This document shows, one piece after another, positions 46,650 through 54,995 of a DNA stretch of 64,000 bases. This stretch comes from Bacteroidota bacterium (GTDB taxonomy: Bacteria; Bacteroidota; Bacteroidia; NS11-12g; UBA955), in contig JAGFIU010000016.1 of NCBI GenBank assembly GCA_024103355.1, positions 36,291 to 100,290 on the forward strand. The letters run 5' to 3'. The notes under the pieces were generated by a model. It worked only from the letters and a program-made list of their open reading frames with translations. It was not told the origin of the DNA and did no database searches. Each line of letters starts with the position of its first letter. Position 1 is the first letter of the stretch. The position numbers and the translations under genes were made by a program.

Positions 46650-46834
46650 ATTGTTATTTGTGATAGATGGGGAAGGGTTTTTTAATAGCGGTAAAGCACC
46701 GTCTGTTCTATTTTGGTTTGTTGCGATTTAGGGATACATATTTTATTATACCTATTAAAATTCAAGTTTAAAACACTGACATTCAACACCCATCGCTCCA
46801 AAAATAATTCATTTTTCAAATGGATATTTCATTC

Positions 46835-46842
46835 TATATTTG
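46835..46842 (+). promoter_or_regulatory. TAnnTTTG box of the thioredoxin-like gene
   Basis: TATATTTG followed by GC, 41 nt before the ATG at 46884. It lies within the upstream extension of the frame, supporting the shorter start. Confidence 0.4.
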
Positions 46843-46883
46843 GCACACTATTTTCAAGAAAGATAACATTAGAAATATATTTT

Positions 46884-47381
46884 ATGCCAAAAACAAATTC
46901 AATCTTATTCAGTATCGCCTTGATAGCGACCGTGTTTATTGTTAATACCTCTTTTAAAACGTTAGATTCCAAACCTGATAATAAAGATGAAGAAATTGTT
47001 TGGCTTGATTTCCAGGTTGGATATGACAAAGCCATCAAAGAAAATAAAATGATTATTGTGGATGTTTATACTGATTGGTGCGGTTGGTGCAAACGTTTAG
47101 ACAAAAACACCTATACCAATAAGGAGGTAATTGAAAAGGTCAATAAACATTTTATCCCTGTTAAATTAAACCCTGAGCTTGACGCCAAATATATGGTGGG
47201 AGATAAGGTCATGAGCGGTTATGAATTGATGCTTTACCTTGAAGGCGGACGTAATTATGGATATCCGACAATCATATTTTGGAAGAACCCAAAACAAAAA
47301 GAGAGCATAGAAGTATCCGTTGGTTATAAAGATGCCAAGGAATTCAATCAAATGTTGGATTACTATATTAATAAGAAATAG
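46884..47381 (+). CDS. Exported thioredoxin-like protein
   Basis: The ATG at 46884 begins a signal peptide (M-P-K-T-N-S-I-L-F-S-I-A-L-I-A-T-V-F), giving 165 residues; the frame is open from 46713 but that stretch is not protein-like. The active-site motif is V-Y-T-D-W-C-G-W-C-K (C66, C69) and the cis-Pro loop G-Y-P-T-I-I-F lies near residue 132. The insert between them suits the Thioredoxin_7/DUF255-like group. Acts as a periplasmic thiol reductase or oxidase; partner unknown. Followed 97 bp later by a DUF4340 gene. Confidence 0.87.
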   Translation: MPKTNSILFSIALIATVFIVNTSFKTLDSKPDNKDEEIVWLDFQVGYDKAIKENKMIIVDVYTDWCGWCKRLDKNTYTNKEVIEKVNKHFIPVKLNPELDAKYMVGDKVMSGYELMLYLEGGRNYGYPTIIFWKNPKQKESIEVSVGYKDAKEFNQMLDYYINKK

Positions 47382-47478
47382 CCATTGTAATTCTTAATTA
47401 CAAAGAAATCAGCCATTGGTCAAATTTGCTATTCAAAGACGACTATACTGTCTTACATTCGCGCACAGATTTTAGCTC

Positions 47479-48498
47479 ATGACCAATAGAAAGATATTGT
47501 TTTCCCTTATTATTCTTGCCCTCGTTGTGGGAGGATATTTTTTACTCAAACGCAACACCCAAAGTACTTTGTCCGGAGACGAAACAGAGTTTGCCATTAA
47601 AGATACAAAACGTATTGACAAAATTTTTCTTCGCTCACGTTTTCAAAATACAAGTGCAATTCTGACAAAGAACGCTCAAGGCATTTGGATGATAAATAAC
47701 CGCTATGAAGCCGATGGTGCCAAAGTGGACATCCTTTTAAATGCGGTTAAAAATATGCGTGTCAAGTCGCCCGTTAGCAAAGATTATTGGGATATTGTAG
47801 TAAAGAATCTTGCTACAAAAGGGGTTAAGGTTGAATTATATTCAGGAGACAATAAGATTAAGACCTATTATATCGGAGGTCCAACTCCCGACCAAATGGG
47901 TACTTTTGCTTGGATTGAAGATGCACAAAAGCCTTATATTGTTCATATAGAAGGGTTTCAAGGATATTTGTCTCCGCGCTTTTTTGTGAATGAGAAAGAT
48001 TGGAGAAGTAAAATTATTTTTGCTTATGAACCTTCGGATATTGAATGGGTCAAAGCTGAGTGGCCGGAAGATGAAAAACAATCTTTTATCATCAATAACA
48101 AAGATAATAACCCTATACTCGAATCTGCAATATCTCAATCAGCAAAGCTGAATGAAAATAAGGTGCGTTCATATTTAAATTATTTTGATAAATTGGCTTA
48201 CGAGGGAATTCCTATCGATATGAGAGCAAATGACATTGACTCTGTGTACAACAAAACCAAACCTTTCTTTATCCTTACTCTCAAACCCAAAGGAAAGCCC
48301 GAACAAATATTGCAGATTCATTATAAAGGATTAAAGAAAAATAGTAAAATGCAACTTGATAGAGAGGGTGTTCAAATGCCCTATGATATTGATAGTTATT
48401 ATGCCTTTTTCAATAACAATAGCAAAGAACTGCTGATGGTTCAGGATTTTGTTTTTGGTAAAGTAATGAAAAAAGCATCCGATTTTATTATAGACTGA
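47479..48498 (+). CDS. DUF4340 domain membrane-anchored protein
   Basis: 339 residues with one N-terminal membrane helix (about 5-24) and a large outer-side domain: an initial strand-rich repeat (TKRIDKIFLRSRFQNTSAIL, then W-M-I-N-N-R-Y-E-A-D) typical of DUF4340, and a second half-domain from about 190. Members often accompany the Gld-type ABC transporter (GldF/GldG), but no ABC genes adjoin here. Function unknown. A TACATTCG near-match to the promoter box lies upstream. Confidence 0.8.
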   Translation: MTNRKILFSLIILALVVGGYFLLKRNTQSTLSGDETEFAIKDTKRIDKIFLRSRFQNTSAILTKNAQGIWMINNRYEADGAKVDILLNAVKNMRVKSPVSKDYWDIVVKNLATKGVKVELYSGDNKIKTYYIGGPTPDQMGTFAWIEDAQKPYIVHIEGFQGYLSPRFFVNEKDWRSKIIFAYEPSDIEWVKAEWPEDEKQSFIINNKDNNPILESAISQSAKLNENKVRSYLNYFDKLAYEGIPIDMRANDIDSVYNKTKPFFILTLKPKGKPEQILQIHYKGLKKNSKMQLDREGVQMPYDIDSYYAFFNNNSKELLMVQDFVFGKVMKKASDFIID

Positions 48499-48519
48499 TT
48501 ATCTCGTTAGTTTCTTCGG

Positions 48520-49452
48520 ATGTCAAAAATCAAAGTTCACCTCATCCTTTTCTTGGTAATGCTGTTTTATGCAATCACATTCAGTATTGCAAAAGATGTT
48601 ATGCCCACGTATATAAATGGTGAGGTCTTTACTTTCTATAGGATTGGCGGTGCAATGATTTTGTTTTGGATGTTATCTCCATTTGATCAAAATGTATTGC
48701 CTTCCAAAAAACTTCAAAAGATAGAAAGAATGGATTTTATACCATTGGTTATTGCAAGTGTTTTTGGAGTTGCCTACAACATGTTTATGTTTTTCAAAGG
48801 ATTAGAGTATACTAATCCTATCAATGGTGCGGTTCTAATGCTCAATACCCCGATATTCGTTTTGATTTTTGCTCTATTCCTGAAGGAGGAAAAATTGTCC
48901 TTTAAAAAAGTGCTTGGAATACTCATGGCAGCCGGAGGTGCGCTTATGCTTATGTTTGGAAAGGAAATAAGCTTTACGGATACTACAATCAAAGGCGATA
49001 TCTTGGTGACGGTTAATGCTATTTTCTATGCCTTTTACTTAGTGTATGTCAGAAAATTGCTTGCCAAATACACCGTTGTAACGGTCTCAAAGTGGACATT
49101 TCTATTCGGACTTTTTCTTGTCTCTCCTTTGATATTAAAGGATGTATTGGCTGTTAATAACTTTTCTTTTCCTGCTTATATCATAGGTGAAATTATCTTT
49201 GTCGTTTTTTGTACAACATTTTTGGCCTATTTGCTTAATACATGGGCTATTGAAAAAGCCGGTTCTGTTTTAGTGGGAACCTATATTTATTTGCAACCTG
49301 TTTTAGCAGGAATCATTGCAATACTTTGGGGTACAGATTCTTTAACATGGAGTAAGGTAATTGCAGGAATCATTGTATTTGTAGGTGTTTTTCTAACTTC
49401 TGACAAACAACAAGAACTACTCCGAAAATCAATTGAGAAAAGCGGCAAGTAA
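48520..49452 (+). CDS. EamA/DMT family transporter
   Basis: 310 residues with ten predicted membrane helices in two repeats of five. The repeats are seen as F-T-F-Y-R-I-G-G-A and the second-half A-F-Y-A-F-Y-L-V-Y-V-R-K; Y-L-Q-P-V-L-A-G-I-I-A near the end is common in EamA proteins. These carry amino acids, nucleotides or other metabolites, usually outward; the substrate is unknown. 21 bp after the DUF4340 gene, so possibly co-transcribed. Confidence 0.88.
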   Translation: MSKIKVHLILFLVMLFYAITFSIAKDVMPTYINGEVFTFYRIGGAMILFWMLSPFDQNVLPSKKLQKIERMDFIPLVIASVFGVAYNMFMFFKGLEYTNPINGAVLMLNTPIFVLIFALFLKEEKLSFKKVLGILMAAGGALMLMFGKEISFTDTTIKGDILVTVNAIFYAFYLVYVRKLLAKYTVVTVSKWTFLFGLFLVSPLILKDVLAVNNFSFPAYIIGEIIFVVFCTTFLAYLLNTWAIEKAGSVLVGTYIYLQPVLAGIIAILWGTDSLTWSKVIAGIIVFVGVFLTSDKQQELLRKSIEKSGK

Positions 49453-49523
49453 TTATTTTATGTGCAAAATGTTATTGCCAAATACGGGTTAGGATGGTAG
49501 TCTCTTAGCTCAGAACGGAAAAA

Positions 49524-50240
49524 CTATTTTATTGCACGAGAAGAAATAAATTGACTGAATGACTCTTTGTAGGAGTCAGAGATTGGAATTTTGTGATTCT
49601 TAACCCACACATGAGCTTTATCAGAATTTTTAATTTTATCTACCGGAACTATAAATGACCTATGTACCCTGATAAACTTTTCTTTTGGAAGGGTGTCCAT
49701 CATAGCTTTCATAGTCATCAGTGTTAGAATTGGACTGGGATTGTTATCTGTATAAATTTTTATATAATCTTTGAATCCTTGTAAATACGTAATTTCAGAG
49801 AGCTTGATTTGAACATTGTTGTAGCCCGACTTAACAAAAAGCATTGGTTCAGATTTTGGACTCTTTTTGAGTTCAATTAGATCAAACCATTCTTTTGCTT
49901 TTAAAGCAGCACTTAAAAAATCATTGTAGTTAAATGGCTTGAGAAGATAATCAATAGCATTAGCTCTATAGCTATCGAGAGCATACTTGCTAAAGGCAGT
50001 GGTAAAGATAATGCGAGTTTTTTCTTTTACCCTTTTTGAAAAGTCTATCCCGCAGATATCCGGCATTTGAATATCTAGAAAAATCAAATCAATTGATTCA
50101 TAATCAAGGACTCGAAGTGCATCTGAGGGGTTACTAAACGAACCAACGAGGTTTAGAAACGGAGTTTTCTTAATATAACTTTCGATAAGTTGAACTGCCA
50201 AAGGTTCATCATCAACGGCTATACATCTGATTAATTTCAT
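49524..50240 (-). CDS. LytTR-family response regulator
   Basis: 238 residues. Receiver domain 1-120 with acidic pocket D10/D11, phospho-acceptor D56 (F-L-D-I-Q-M-P) and K104 in the Y-L-L-K-P loop; LytTR DNA-binding domain from about 135 (ITYLQGFKDYIKIYT, FIRVHRSFIVPVDKI). Start overlaps the kinase gene stop by 4 nt, so the pair is one unit. Target genes are unknown; LytTR regulators of this phylum often control surface polysaccharides or efflux. Confidence 0.93.
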   Translation of the reverse strand: MKLIRCIAVDDEPLAVQLIESYIKKTPFLNLVGSFSNPSDALRVLDYESIDLIFLDIQMPDICGIDFSKRVKEKTRIIFTTAFSKYALDSYRANAIDYLLKPFNYNDFLSAALKAKEWFDLIELKKSPKSEPMLFVKSGYNNVQIKLSEITYLQGFKDYIKIYTDNNPSPILTLMTMKAMMDTLPKEKFIRVHRSFIVPVDKIKNSDKAHVWVKNHKIPISDSYKESFSQFISSRAIK

Positions 50241-51193
50241 AAGTTTATTTTTAAAGTGCTGGTAAAATAATTGTCAGTTTTGTTTTGAATAAATGAATGT
50301 GAGTTTGGATATAGTAATCTTAACCTCGTTCTTAAATTTTCTAGACCCACGCCTGAACCGCTTTTGTCATACTCACCTTTAGGAAAAAAAGTGTTTTGAA
50401 CAATGCAAAGAAGTTGTTGATTTTCAAGCCTTAAATCAATTAAGATTTCACTTGGTTTATTAGAGGAAATTCCATGCTTAAAGGCATTTTCAAGAAGTGG
50501 AATAAAAAGAAAAGGGGCAATCATTACACCTTGAGTAGAATCCGGGAAATGTGCCGAAATCTTAACATTGTCTCTTACCCTTAATTTCATTAACTCTATA
50601 AAGTTTCTTAAAAATTCTATTTCGGAGTCTAAATTAATAGAGTCCGAAGATGTTTGATAAAGCAAATAACGCATAAGTTTACCTAAACCGTATACTGTTT
50701 CTTTTGCTTTTTCGGGCGAAATGTCGATAAGTGAGTATATATTGTTGAGTGAGTTAAAAAAGAAATGTGGCTGAATCTGGTATCTGAGTAGCGCTAGCTC
50801 TGTTTTGTAATATTGACTCTCCTTTTCTTTTCTTTCTATCTCAAATGTCAACCAATACTGAGTTGTTTTGATGGCAATACTTAGCCCCAAAGATATAAGT
50901 AGTAAAAAAATAAATTGCTTGGTGATGATACTGTCTGTAAGGTAGCCAAAGAGTGAAAATAGAGTGAACAGAACTATGTTTGAAAAGATAAAACTCAGAA
51001 ATTTTCGCTTGAACAGTAGTAACTGTATTAGAAATATATAGTTGATTAGGAAATATGAAGAGCAAATAAGCGTATCACTCAAGTCAAAACCTCCAATCTC
51101 GGTAATTACTAAAATCAAAAGCAGCACCCACATCAATGTGTTGAGTGCTGCTTTCAATTGTTTCTTTGTAGATACTTTGGAAGCAGATGTCAT
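50237..51193 (-). CDS. LytS-type sensor histidine kinase
   Basis: The ATG at 51193 gives 318 residues; the TTG 9 nt upstream lies in a promoter box. Four membrane helices (about 15-110) and no large sensor loop, then a His-kinase domain: L-R-Y-Q-I-Q-P-H-F-F-F-N-S-L-N-N with the phosphorylated His, and an ATPase part with L-L-E-N-A-F-K-H-G and S-G-V-G-L-E-N. It phosphorylates the adjacent LytTR regulator. With so little outside sensor it probably senses membrane state or a partner; the Spy-like gene just upstream is a candidate partner. Confidence 0.92.
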   Translation of the reverse strand: MTSASKVSTKKQLKAALNTLMWVLLLILVITEIGGFDLSDTLICSSYFLINYIFLIQLLLFKRKFLSFIFSNIVLFTLFSLFGYLTDSIITKQFIFLLLISLGLSIAIKTTQYWLTFEIERKEKESQYYKTELALLRYQIQPHFFFNSLNNIYSLIDISPEKAKETVYGLGKLMRYLLYQTSSDSINLDSEIEFLRNFIELMKLRVRDNVKISAHFPDSTQGVMIAPFLFIPLLENAFKHGISSNKPSEILIDLRLENQQLLCIVQNTFFPKGEYDKSGSGVGLENLRTRLRLLYPNSHSFIQNKTDNYFTSTLKINL

Positions 51194-51199
51194 ACGAAA

Positions 51200-51207
51200 C
51201 AAAAGTA
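51200..51207 (-). promoter_or_regulatory. TAnnTTTG box of the kinase-regulator pair
   Basis: TACTTTTG on the minus strand, 6 nt before the kinase ATG at 51193 and within the 36-nt gap after the Spy-like gene. Confidence 0.45.
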
Positions 51208-51229
51208 TGACTTTTTATTATATCTCATC

Positions 51230-51949
51230 CTATTCTTTACTGTCTTCGGTTTTATCTCGTTTCTTACGAAATTGCTCAATTCGTTCTTTTCTTAATTCTT
51301 TATAACATTCGTATTTCTCAGTATTTGCAAATGTGTTTTCTATTCTTTTTTCTAAATATTTCAAAGTGGCCTTAAAATCTGCTTTATCGTTATCGCTCTT
51401 ATTTGTATTCTGTTTGAAATTAAATCGTGCAATATTTCTTTCTGTAAAGATTGAGGTTAGAGAGTCTTGTTGAATATTGGTTAAATCTATCTTGGAGGCA
51501 ACTTGATTTACTTGTTTAGTAGCAAGTGTTGCTGCCTTTTTCTGCGGATTGTATGCCCCGTCCTTTTTATTTCTTCTTTTCTTTATTTGCTCTTTCCTTT
51601 TTGCCTTCTTCTCTTCCATCATTTTTTGATATTTTTCAAATTTCTTCTCATCATTTAGGATTGATTTTACATTGTCATCGAGTTTCTTTCTAGCTTCCTT
51701 TATAGTTTCAACATCTGATTCTGATTTGTCGCTCTTGTTCTTTATTTGCTGAACTGTAGTATAAAATTCAATAAATTCACCCTTCAAAGATTCCTTTTGA
51801 GATTCAGACAGTGAAATTGAGTCTGCTAATTTGTTTACTTCTTTTGTAGCTTTTGTTTCAGGATTAAATTCCTTCTTTGTTCTTTTTTGCTGCGCAAAGC
51901 CGATATTTACAATTGCGATGGCTGCAAGTACTAAAAATAATTTTTTCAT
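51230..51949 (-). CDS. Periplasmic Spy/CpxP-like protein with an internal duplication
   Basis: 239 residues, signal peptide 1-19 (NIGFAQ). Very rich in Lys, Glu and Asn. Two similar halves: P-E-T-K-A-T-K-E-V-N-K-L-A-D-S-I-S-L-S at about 30 and P-Q-K-K-A-A-T-L-A-T-K-Q-V-N-Q-V-A-S-K-I-D-L-T at about 135, each followed by S-x-x-Q-x-(E/D)-S-L and a helix. This resembles the LTxxQ motif of Spy/CpxP chaperones, here doubled. It lies 36 bp upstream of the LytS-type kinase on the same strand, so it may modulate that kinase. The family match is by pattern only. Confidence 0.65.
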   Translation of the reverse strand: MKKLFLVLAAIAIVNIGFAQQKRTKKEFNPETKATKEVNKLADSISLSESQKESLKGEFIEFYTTVQQIKNKSDKSESDVETIKEARKKLDDNVKSILNDEKKFEKYQKMMEEKKAKRKEQIKKRRNKKDGAYNPQKKAATLATKQVNQVASKIDLTNIQQDSLTSIFTERNIARFNFKQNTNKSDNDKADFKATLKYLEKRIENTFANTEKYECYKELRKERIEQFRKKRDKTEDSKE

Positions 51950-52169
51950 GGCTCAGTTTAATTAAGTTAAAAATTTGATGAATAATAAACGCAACTCTTA
52001 TGCCATTTATTCTAATGATATATTCATTTGTTTCTATATAATATTTCTGAATAGGGTAATTTAAGGCTCCCTATATTGAGATGCTTAAATGGTTTTTTCT
52101 ACTCAAACTACAAAAAAAATATTTATGCTTCAACATGTTTTTCCGACTTTTGCATGAAATTTAACACCT

Positions 52170-53222
52170 ATGAGAATACTTATCACACTCTTTATCACAT
52201 TTGCTTCTTTTGCTGTTAGTGGACAGAATTATCGTCTGGCAACATTGAAGAATTTGCCGGAGCTTATAGAAAATTCTAATACAGATAACAATCAGTTTGT
52301 TGAACGCGTAGCTGCATTAGAGTTTCACAATTTAATCAATCGATATAGAACTGAAAACAAAATGGATACTCTTGGCTGGGATGAAACATTCTGGTTAGCA
52401 AGCAGAAATCATAGCCTTTATATGGCAAAGAACCCTAATTACTTTTCACACAATGAAACCAATGGATTAAGCTATTTTAGCGGTATTGACCCCACGGCAA
52501 GGCTTGCTTATGTTGATGGAAACACATCAACTAGGTTTTATACAAATGAAAATATTTTACAAAATAACATAAACACCTCCCTTACCAATAACATTCAAAT
52601 AGCCAAGCAAATGGCATTAGATGCGTTCAATCAATGGAAAGAATCACCCGGGCATAATAAAAATATGCTTTCTGCTAGAGGATTTCATGGTGTCGCATTT
52701 GTTATTAACGGGACACTATTCTATGCTACCGATTTGTTTGGAAAAAAACTCGCAAATTCTACTAATCTTAAAGATATGAGTCTTTCCTTTGAATTCAATC
52801 AACAAGAGCCTGAGAAGTTAAATGTTGTTAAGGCCGGAAAGGAGGTTTTGGAACTTATTGAACAGAAAATATTTGCTGAAAACGAGTCGATTGAAAAGAG
52901 CAAAGAACTTACTGAAACTGCCAAATACTACGTTCAAGATAGGATAGATGGAAGAGGAAGTAATATGGAGCGTGACTCTTTTTCTGCCATTAATATTAAG
53001 GAAAAACGTAAGTATACTCAGGTTGAAATGTTTGTTTTTATTTCAAAAGAAGAAGCACAGTTCAAAATTGAAACAATTGCAGAAGAACTTTATAAAAAAT
53101 TAATTACCGATAATGAAATTGTTCTAGATGATTTTAGGTCAATGGGGATGATAGTTAAAGTCAAACGAAAGAAAGGGAAAATCGAGAGTTATGTTATTCT
53201 TATCCTTGAGAAGGATAATTAA
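52170..53222 (+). CDS. CAP-domain exported protein, copy 1
   Basis: 350 residues. Signal peptide 1-18 (FAVSGQN). CAP/SCP domain at about 45-195: ALEFHNLINRYRTENKMDTL, ASRNHSLYMAKN, F-S-H-N-E-T, Y-F-S-G-I-D-P, N-E-N-I-L and S-P-G-H-N-K-N-M-L, so the four CAP pocket residues (two His, two acidic) appear kept. The C-terminal part (about 215-350) is a degenerate second domain ending I-T-D-N-E-I-V-L-D-D-F-R-S-M-G-M-I-V-K-V. CAP proteins are secreted and bind lipids or sterols or act on unknown targets. A paralogue follows after 56 bp. Confidence 0.85.
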   Translation: MRILITLFITFASFAVSGQNYRLATLKNLPELIENSNTDNNQFVERVAALEFHNLINRYRTENKMDTLGWDETFWLASRNHSLYMAKNPNYFSHNETNGLSYFSGIDPTARLAYVDGNTSTRFYTNENILQNNINTSLTNNIQIAKQMALDAFNQWKESPGHNKNMLSARGFHGVAFVINGTLFYATDLFGKKLANSTNLKDMSLSFEFNQQEPEKLNVVKAGKEVLELIEQKIFAENESIEKSKELTETAKYYVQDRIDGRGSNMERDSFSAINIKEKRKYTQVEMFVFISKEEAQFKIETIAEELYKKLITDNEIVLDDFRSMGMIVKVKRKKGKIESYVILILEKDN

Positions 53223-53278
53223 TTATAACAACAATCAATATAACAATTGCGTTCTAATTAGACTGATTTATTTAGAAA

Positions 53279-54430
53279 ATGAGAGTCATACTATTTCTGA
53301 TTCTAGTAACTCTGCGTTTAAACGATGTTTTTGCACAATACACATTGGCAAAAGCGTACGATTTACCAAAAGTATTGAAAAATATAGAGAGTAACACAAT
53401 ACTAAAACTTGAGAGACAGACAGCATTGGAGTTTCATAAGCTCATTAATCAATACAGAAAACAAAACAAATTAGATACAATTGCATGGAATGATATTCTT
53501 TGGCTTACAGCTCAAAACCATAATTATTATATGGTAACAAAGGATGTTTTGGCTCATGAAGAGATTAAGGGTGAAAAGTATTTCACAGGCATTGATCCGG
53601 GGGATAGGGTAGATTTTGTAACTGAAAAGAAAGGAAACCTTAGGTGGAGTGGTGAAAATTGTTTGATGCGTTGGGGCACATCTTATAGAGAGGTAACTGA
53701 TTTAACACAAACAGCCAAGGATTTGGCATTTGCTTGTATTGAACAATGGAAAAAATCTCCGGGGCATAATGCAAATATGTTAGGTGTTTCTCATAAATCT
53801 CACGGTTTTGCTGTTATTCTAAAAGATAATCTTGTTTATGCAACCGACTTGTTTTCCTATGATGATTCTTACTTTCCCATTAATAATATAGAAAATCCCG
53901 GTAATTCTAATTCAATAATTGATAATAATGTAGTACCTAAGAAACAACCTATTGTGGTAGATAGCCACATAGAAAAAATAAGTATCTCAAAAATCACAAA
54001 AGACCTAAAAAAGAAATTACCGGAGAGAATTTTTAATGAAAATAAAAAGATTACGCTTATAAAGCCATTTGAAAATGCGGCTCAATACCATCTTTCGTAT
54101 TTGCAGGCAAACAATACACTTTCAAGTTCAGAAGTCAAAGGAAATAAGTTGTTTTACGGAACAACTCCATCAAAACGAGTTGGGAAGGCAAGCTATGGAT
54201 TTTGGCATTTTTTGAAACCTAAGTTTAACAGCATTGTAGAGTCGGTAGCGTTGGTTGAAATTTCTGAAGATGAATATAATGTTGATGAAGTTGTTGAACA
54301 ACTTTGGGAACAGTTGATAACAGATAATGCTCTATCTCTGTCCGATTTTAGCTCTTTTGGACTTGCTGTAAAAACAAAGAAAACCAAGGAAGGTTTGAAA
54401 ATCTATGCGGTATTGTTGCTGAACCCATAG
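53279..54430 (+). CDS. CAP-domain exported protein, copy 2
   Basis: 383 residues, signal peptide 1-20 (NDVFAQ). Same layout as the upstream gene: CAP domain (TALEFHKLINQYRKQNKLDT, L-A-H-E-E-I-K-G, Y-F-T-G-I-D-P-G-D-R, S-G-E-N-C, S-P-G-H-N-A-N-M-L), linker rich in Asn/Ser, then a degenerate CAP-like half (AAQYHLSYLQANNTLSSSEV, L-F-Y-G-T-T-P-S-K-R-V) ending L-I-T-D-N-A-L-S-L-S-D-F. Longer by about 33 residues. Tandem duplication with divergence. Confidence 0.85.
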   Translation: MRVILFLILVTLRLNDVFAQYTLAKAYDLPKVLKNIESNTILKLERQTALEFHKLINQYRKQNKLDTIAWNDILWLTAQNHNYYMVTKDVLAHEEIKGEKYFTGIDPGDRVDFVTEKKGNLRWSGENCLMRWGTSYREVTDLTQTAKDLAFACIEQWKKSPGHNANMLGVSHKSHGFAVILKDNLVYATDLFSYDDSYFPINNIENPGNSNSIIDNNVVPKKQPIVVDSHIEKISISKITKDLKKKLPERIFNENKKITLIKPFENAAQYHLSYLQANNTLSSSEVKGNKLFYGTTPSKRVGKASYGFWHFLKPKFNSIVESVALVEISEDEYNVDEVVEQLWEQLITDNALSLSDFSSFGLAVKTKKTKEGLKIYAVLLLNP

Positions 54431-54436
54431 TTTATT

Positions 54437-54444
54437 TAGTTTTG
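54437..54444 (+). promoter_or_regulatory. TAnnTTTG box of the trmH-family gene
   Basis: TAGTTTTG followed by C, 11 nt before the ATG at 54456. Confidence 0.4.
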
Positions 54445-54455
54445 CAAGTAGGATA

Positions 54456-54995
54456 ATGACAAGAAAACTGAAAACGGTTGAACTTAGCCGCCTCACCATT
54501 GATGAATTTAAAAACTCTCAAAAAACACCCTGTGTATTGGTGCTGGATAATATCAGAAGTGCTTATAATGTAGGTTCAATTTTTAGAACAGCCGATGGTT
54601 TTCTTCTCGAAAAAATTGTGCTTTGCGGCATTACACCTGCTCCGCCACATAAAGATATATTCAAAACCGCAATTGGTGCAGAAAACAGTATGCAATGGGA
54701 GTATGAAAAGGATATTTCCAACGCTTTGAAAAAATTAAAGCAAGAAGGCTACTTCATTGCAGCTTTAGAACAAACTTCCGACAGCAAAATGCTGAATCAT
54801 TGGAAGTGGAAACAAGGCACAAAGTTTGCCCTTGTACTCGGCAATGAAGTGGATGGAATATCAGACAGTGCAATGTCTTTGTGTGATGCTTTTATTGAAA
54901 TTCCGCAGTTTGGTACAAAACATTCGTTTAATGTTGCAGTGGCAGCAGGAATGTTTATTTGGGATATGATAAGAACTTTCAAAAATGAAAAATAA
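54456..54995 (+). CDS. TrmH/SpoU-family RNA 2'-O-methyltransferase
   Basis: 179 residues. A SPOUT knot enzyme: motif 1 N-I-R-S-A-Y-N-V-G-S-I-F-R-T-A-D, motif 2 A-L-V-L-G-N-E-V-D-G-I-S, motif 3 I-P-Q-F-G-T-K-H-S-F-N-V-A-V-A-A-G. It transfers methyl from S-adenosylmethionine to ribose in tRNA or rRNA; the target site cannot be told. The 3' end overlaps the next gene by 11 nt. Confidence 0.9.
   Translation: MTRKLKTVELSRLTIDEFKNSQKTPCVLVLDNIRSAYNVGSIFRTADGFLLEKIVLCGITPAPPHKDIFKTAIGAENSMQWEYEKDISNALKKLKQEGYFIAALEQTSDSKMLNHWKWKQGTKFALVLGNEVDGISDSAMSLCDAFIEIPQFGTKHSFNVAVAAGMFIWDMIRTFKNEK

Noticed and set aside
51950..52169. Possible small RNA in the 220-bp gap between divergent genes
   Set aside because: No stable hairpin, no terminator and no promoter box beyond those expected for the flanking genes.
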